64,000 nucleotides of DNA from Fibrobacterota bacterium (lineage in GTDB: Bacteria > Fibrobacterota > Chitinivibrionia > Chitinivibrionales > Chitinispirillaceae), in NCBI GenBank assembly GCA_023436145.1, contig JAEZKP010000095.1:124001-188000 (forward strand), read 5' to 3'. Position 1 is the stretch's first letter. Each line of letters begins with the position of its first letter. Below are positions 63,981-64,000 of the stretch, one piece after another. Both the position numbers and the translations under genes were made by a program. The notes under the pieces are model-generated. The model had not been told where the DNA came from and searched no databases. It saw only the letters and a list, made by a program, of their open reading frames with translations.

Positions 63981-64000
63981 AGTATTGCCTTAAAATTTGA

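Noticed and set aside
55402..64000. Right attachment site of the element inside the window
   Set aside because: I looked for a second copy of the tmRNA 3' end (TTCAACTCCCCTCACCTCC) and saw none.

Overview
The window looks like a Gram-negative bacterial chromosome of moderate GC. LpxH, two LPS-type glycosyltransferases, a BamA/Omp85-like protein, several signal-peptide beta-barrel proteins, a FecR-barrel fusion and two GH57-family proteins point to an outer-membraned bacterium. The mix (cysteine-poor TraR/DksA protein, DUF3536 GH57, PEGA kinase, DUF5683) would suit the Fibrobacterota/Chitinivibrionia or a related FCB lineage; that placement is inference from gene families only.

Layout. 1-6.7 kb: fatty-acid synthesis operon (plsX end, fabH, fabD, fabG, acpP, fabF, rnc, an acyl-CoA dehydrogenase) closed by a strong terminator. 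6.8-11.7 kb: rpe, S41 peptidase, an RNA uracil methyltransferase, then leftward DUF2156, pterin dehydratase and msrA. 11.9-14.9 kb: GT4 and GT9 glycosyltransferases and a small barrel protein. 14.9-18.9 kb: leftward cluster of a degenerate GH57 protein, a STAS/TM/coiled-coil protein, a lytic transglycosylase and rsmE. 19-25 kb: pyruvate phosphate dikinase with a histone-H1-like tail, PHP phosphoesterase, thpR, NAD(P)HX repair enzyme. 25.5-29.7 kb: Ser/Thr kinase, FHA-GAF-sigma54 activator and a TPR-like membrane protein. 30-37.3 kb: coaX, nadC, FecR-barrel protein, a divergent PRPP synthetase, prmA, thiC. 37.9-54.4 kb: TraR/DksA-like protein, BamA-like protein, TPR lipoprotein/periplasmic protein, an intact-looking GH57-DUF3536 enzyme, an isolated gene for a very acidic 61-residue protein, lpxH, an Rpn-type nuclease, HIT protein, outer-membrane protein, SAM hydrolase-type enzyme, htpG, DUF5683, LacI regulator.

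The accessory region begins at tmRNA (ssrA, 55,051-55,401), which is preceded by six ~73-bp tandem repeats. A tyrosine recombinase (55,620) lies just downstream, the classic arrangement of an element integrated in the 3' end of ssrA. Its first cargo is an AT-rich three-gene operon behind a consensus sigma70 promoter: a DNA methyltransferase, a protein with two GHKL ATPase domains (MORC/Hsp90-like at the N terminus, histidine kinase-like at the C terminus) and a receiver-domain protein with an uncharacterised cysteine-containing effector half. This looks like a defence-type two-component system built round a methyltransferase and is the main candidate for an undescribed system. It is followed by a leftward phage-like module (two paralogous AlpA-type HTH proteins, zinc ribbon protein, DUF5131, ASCH) running to the end of the window. 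The right end of the element is not inside the window.
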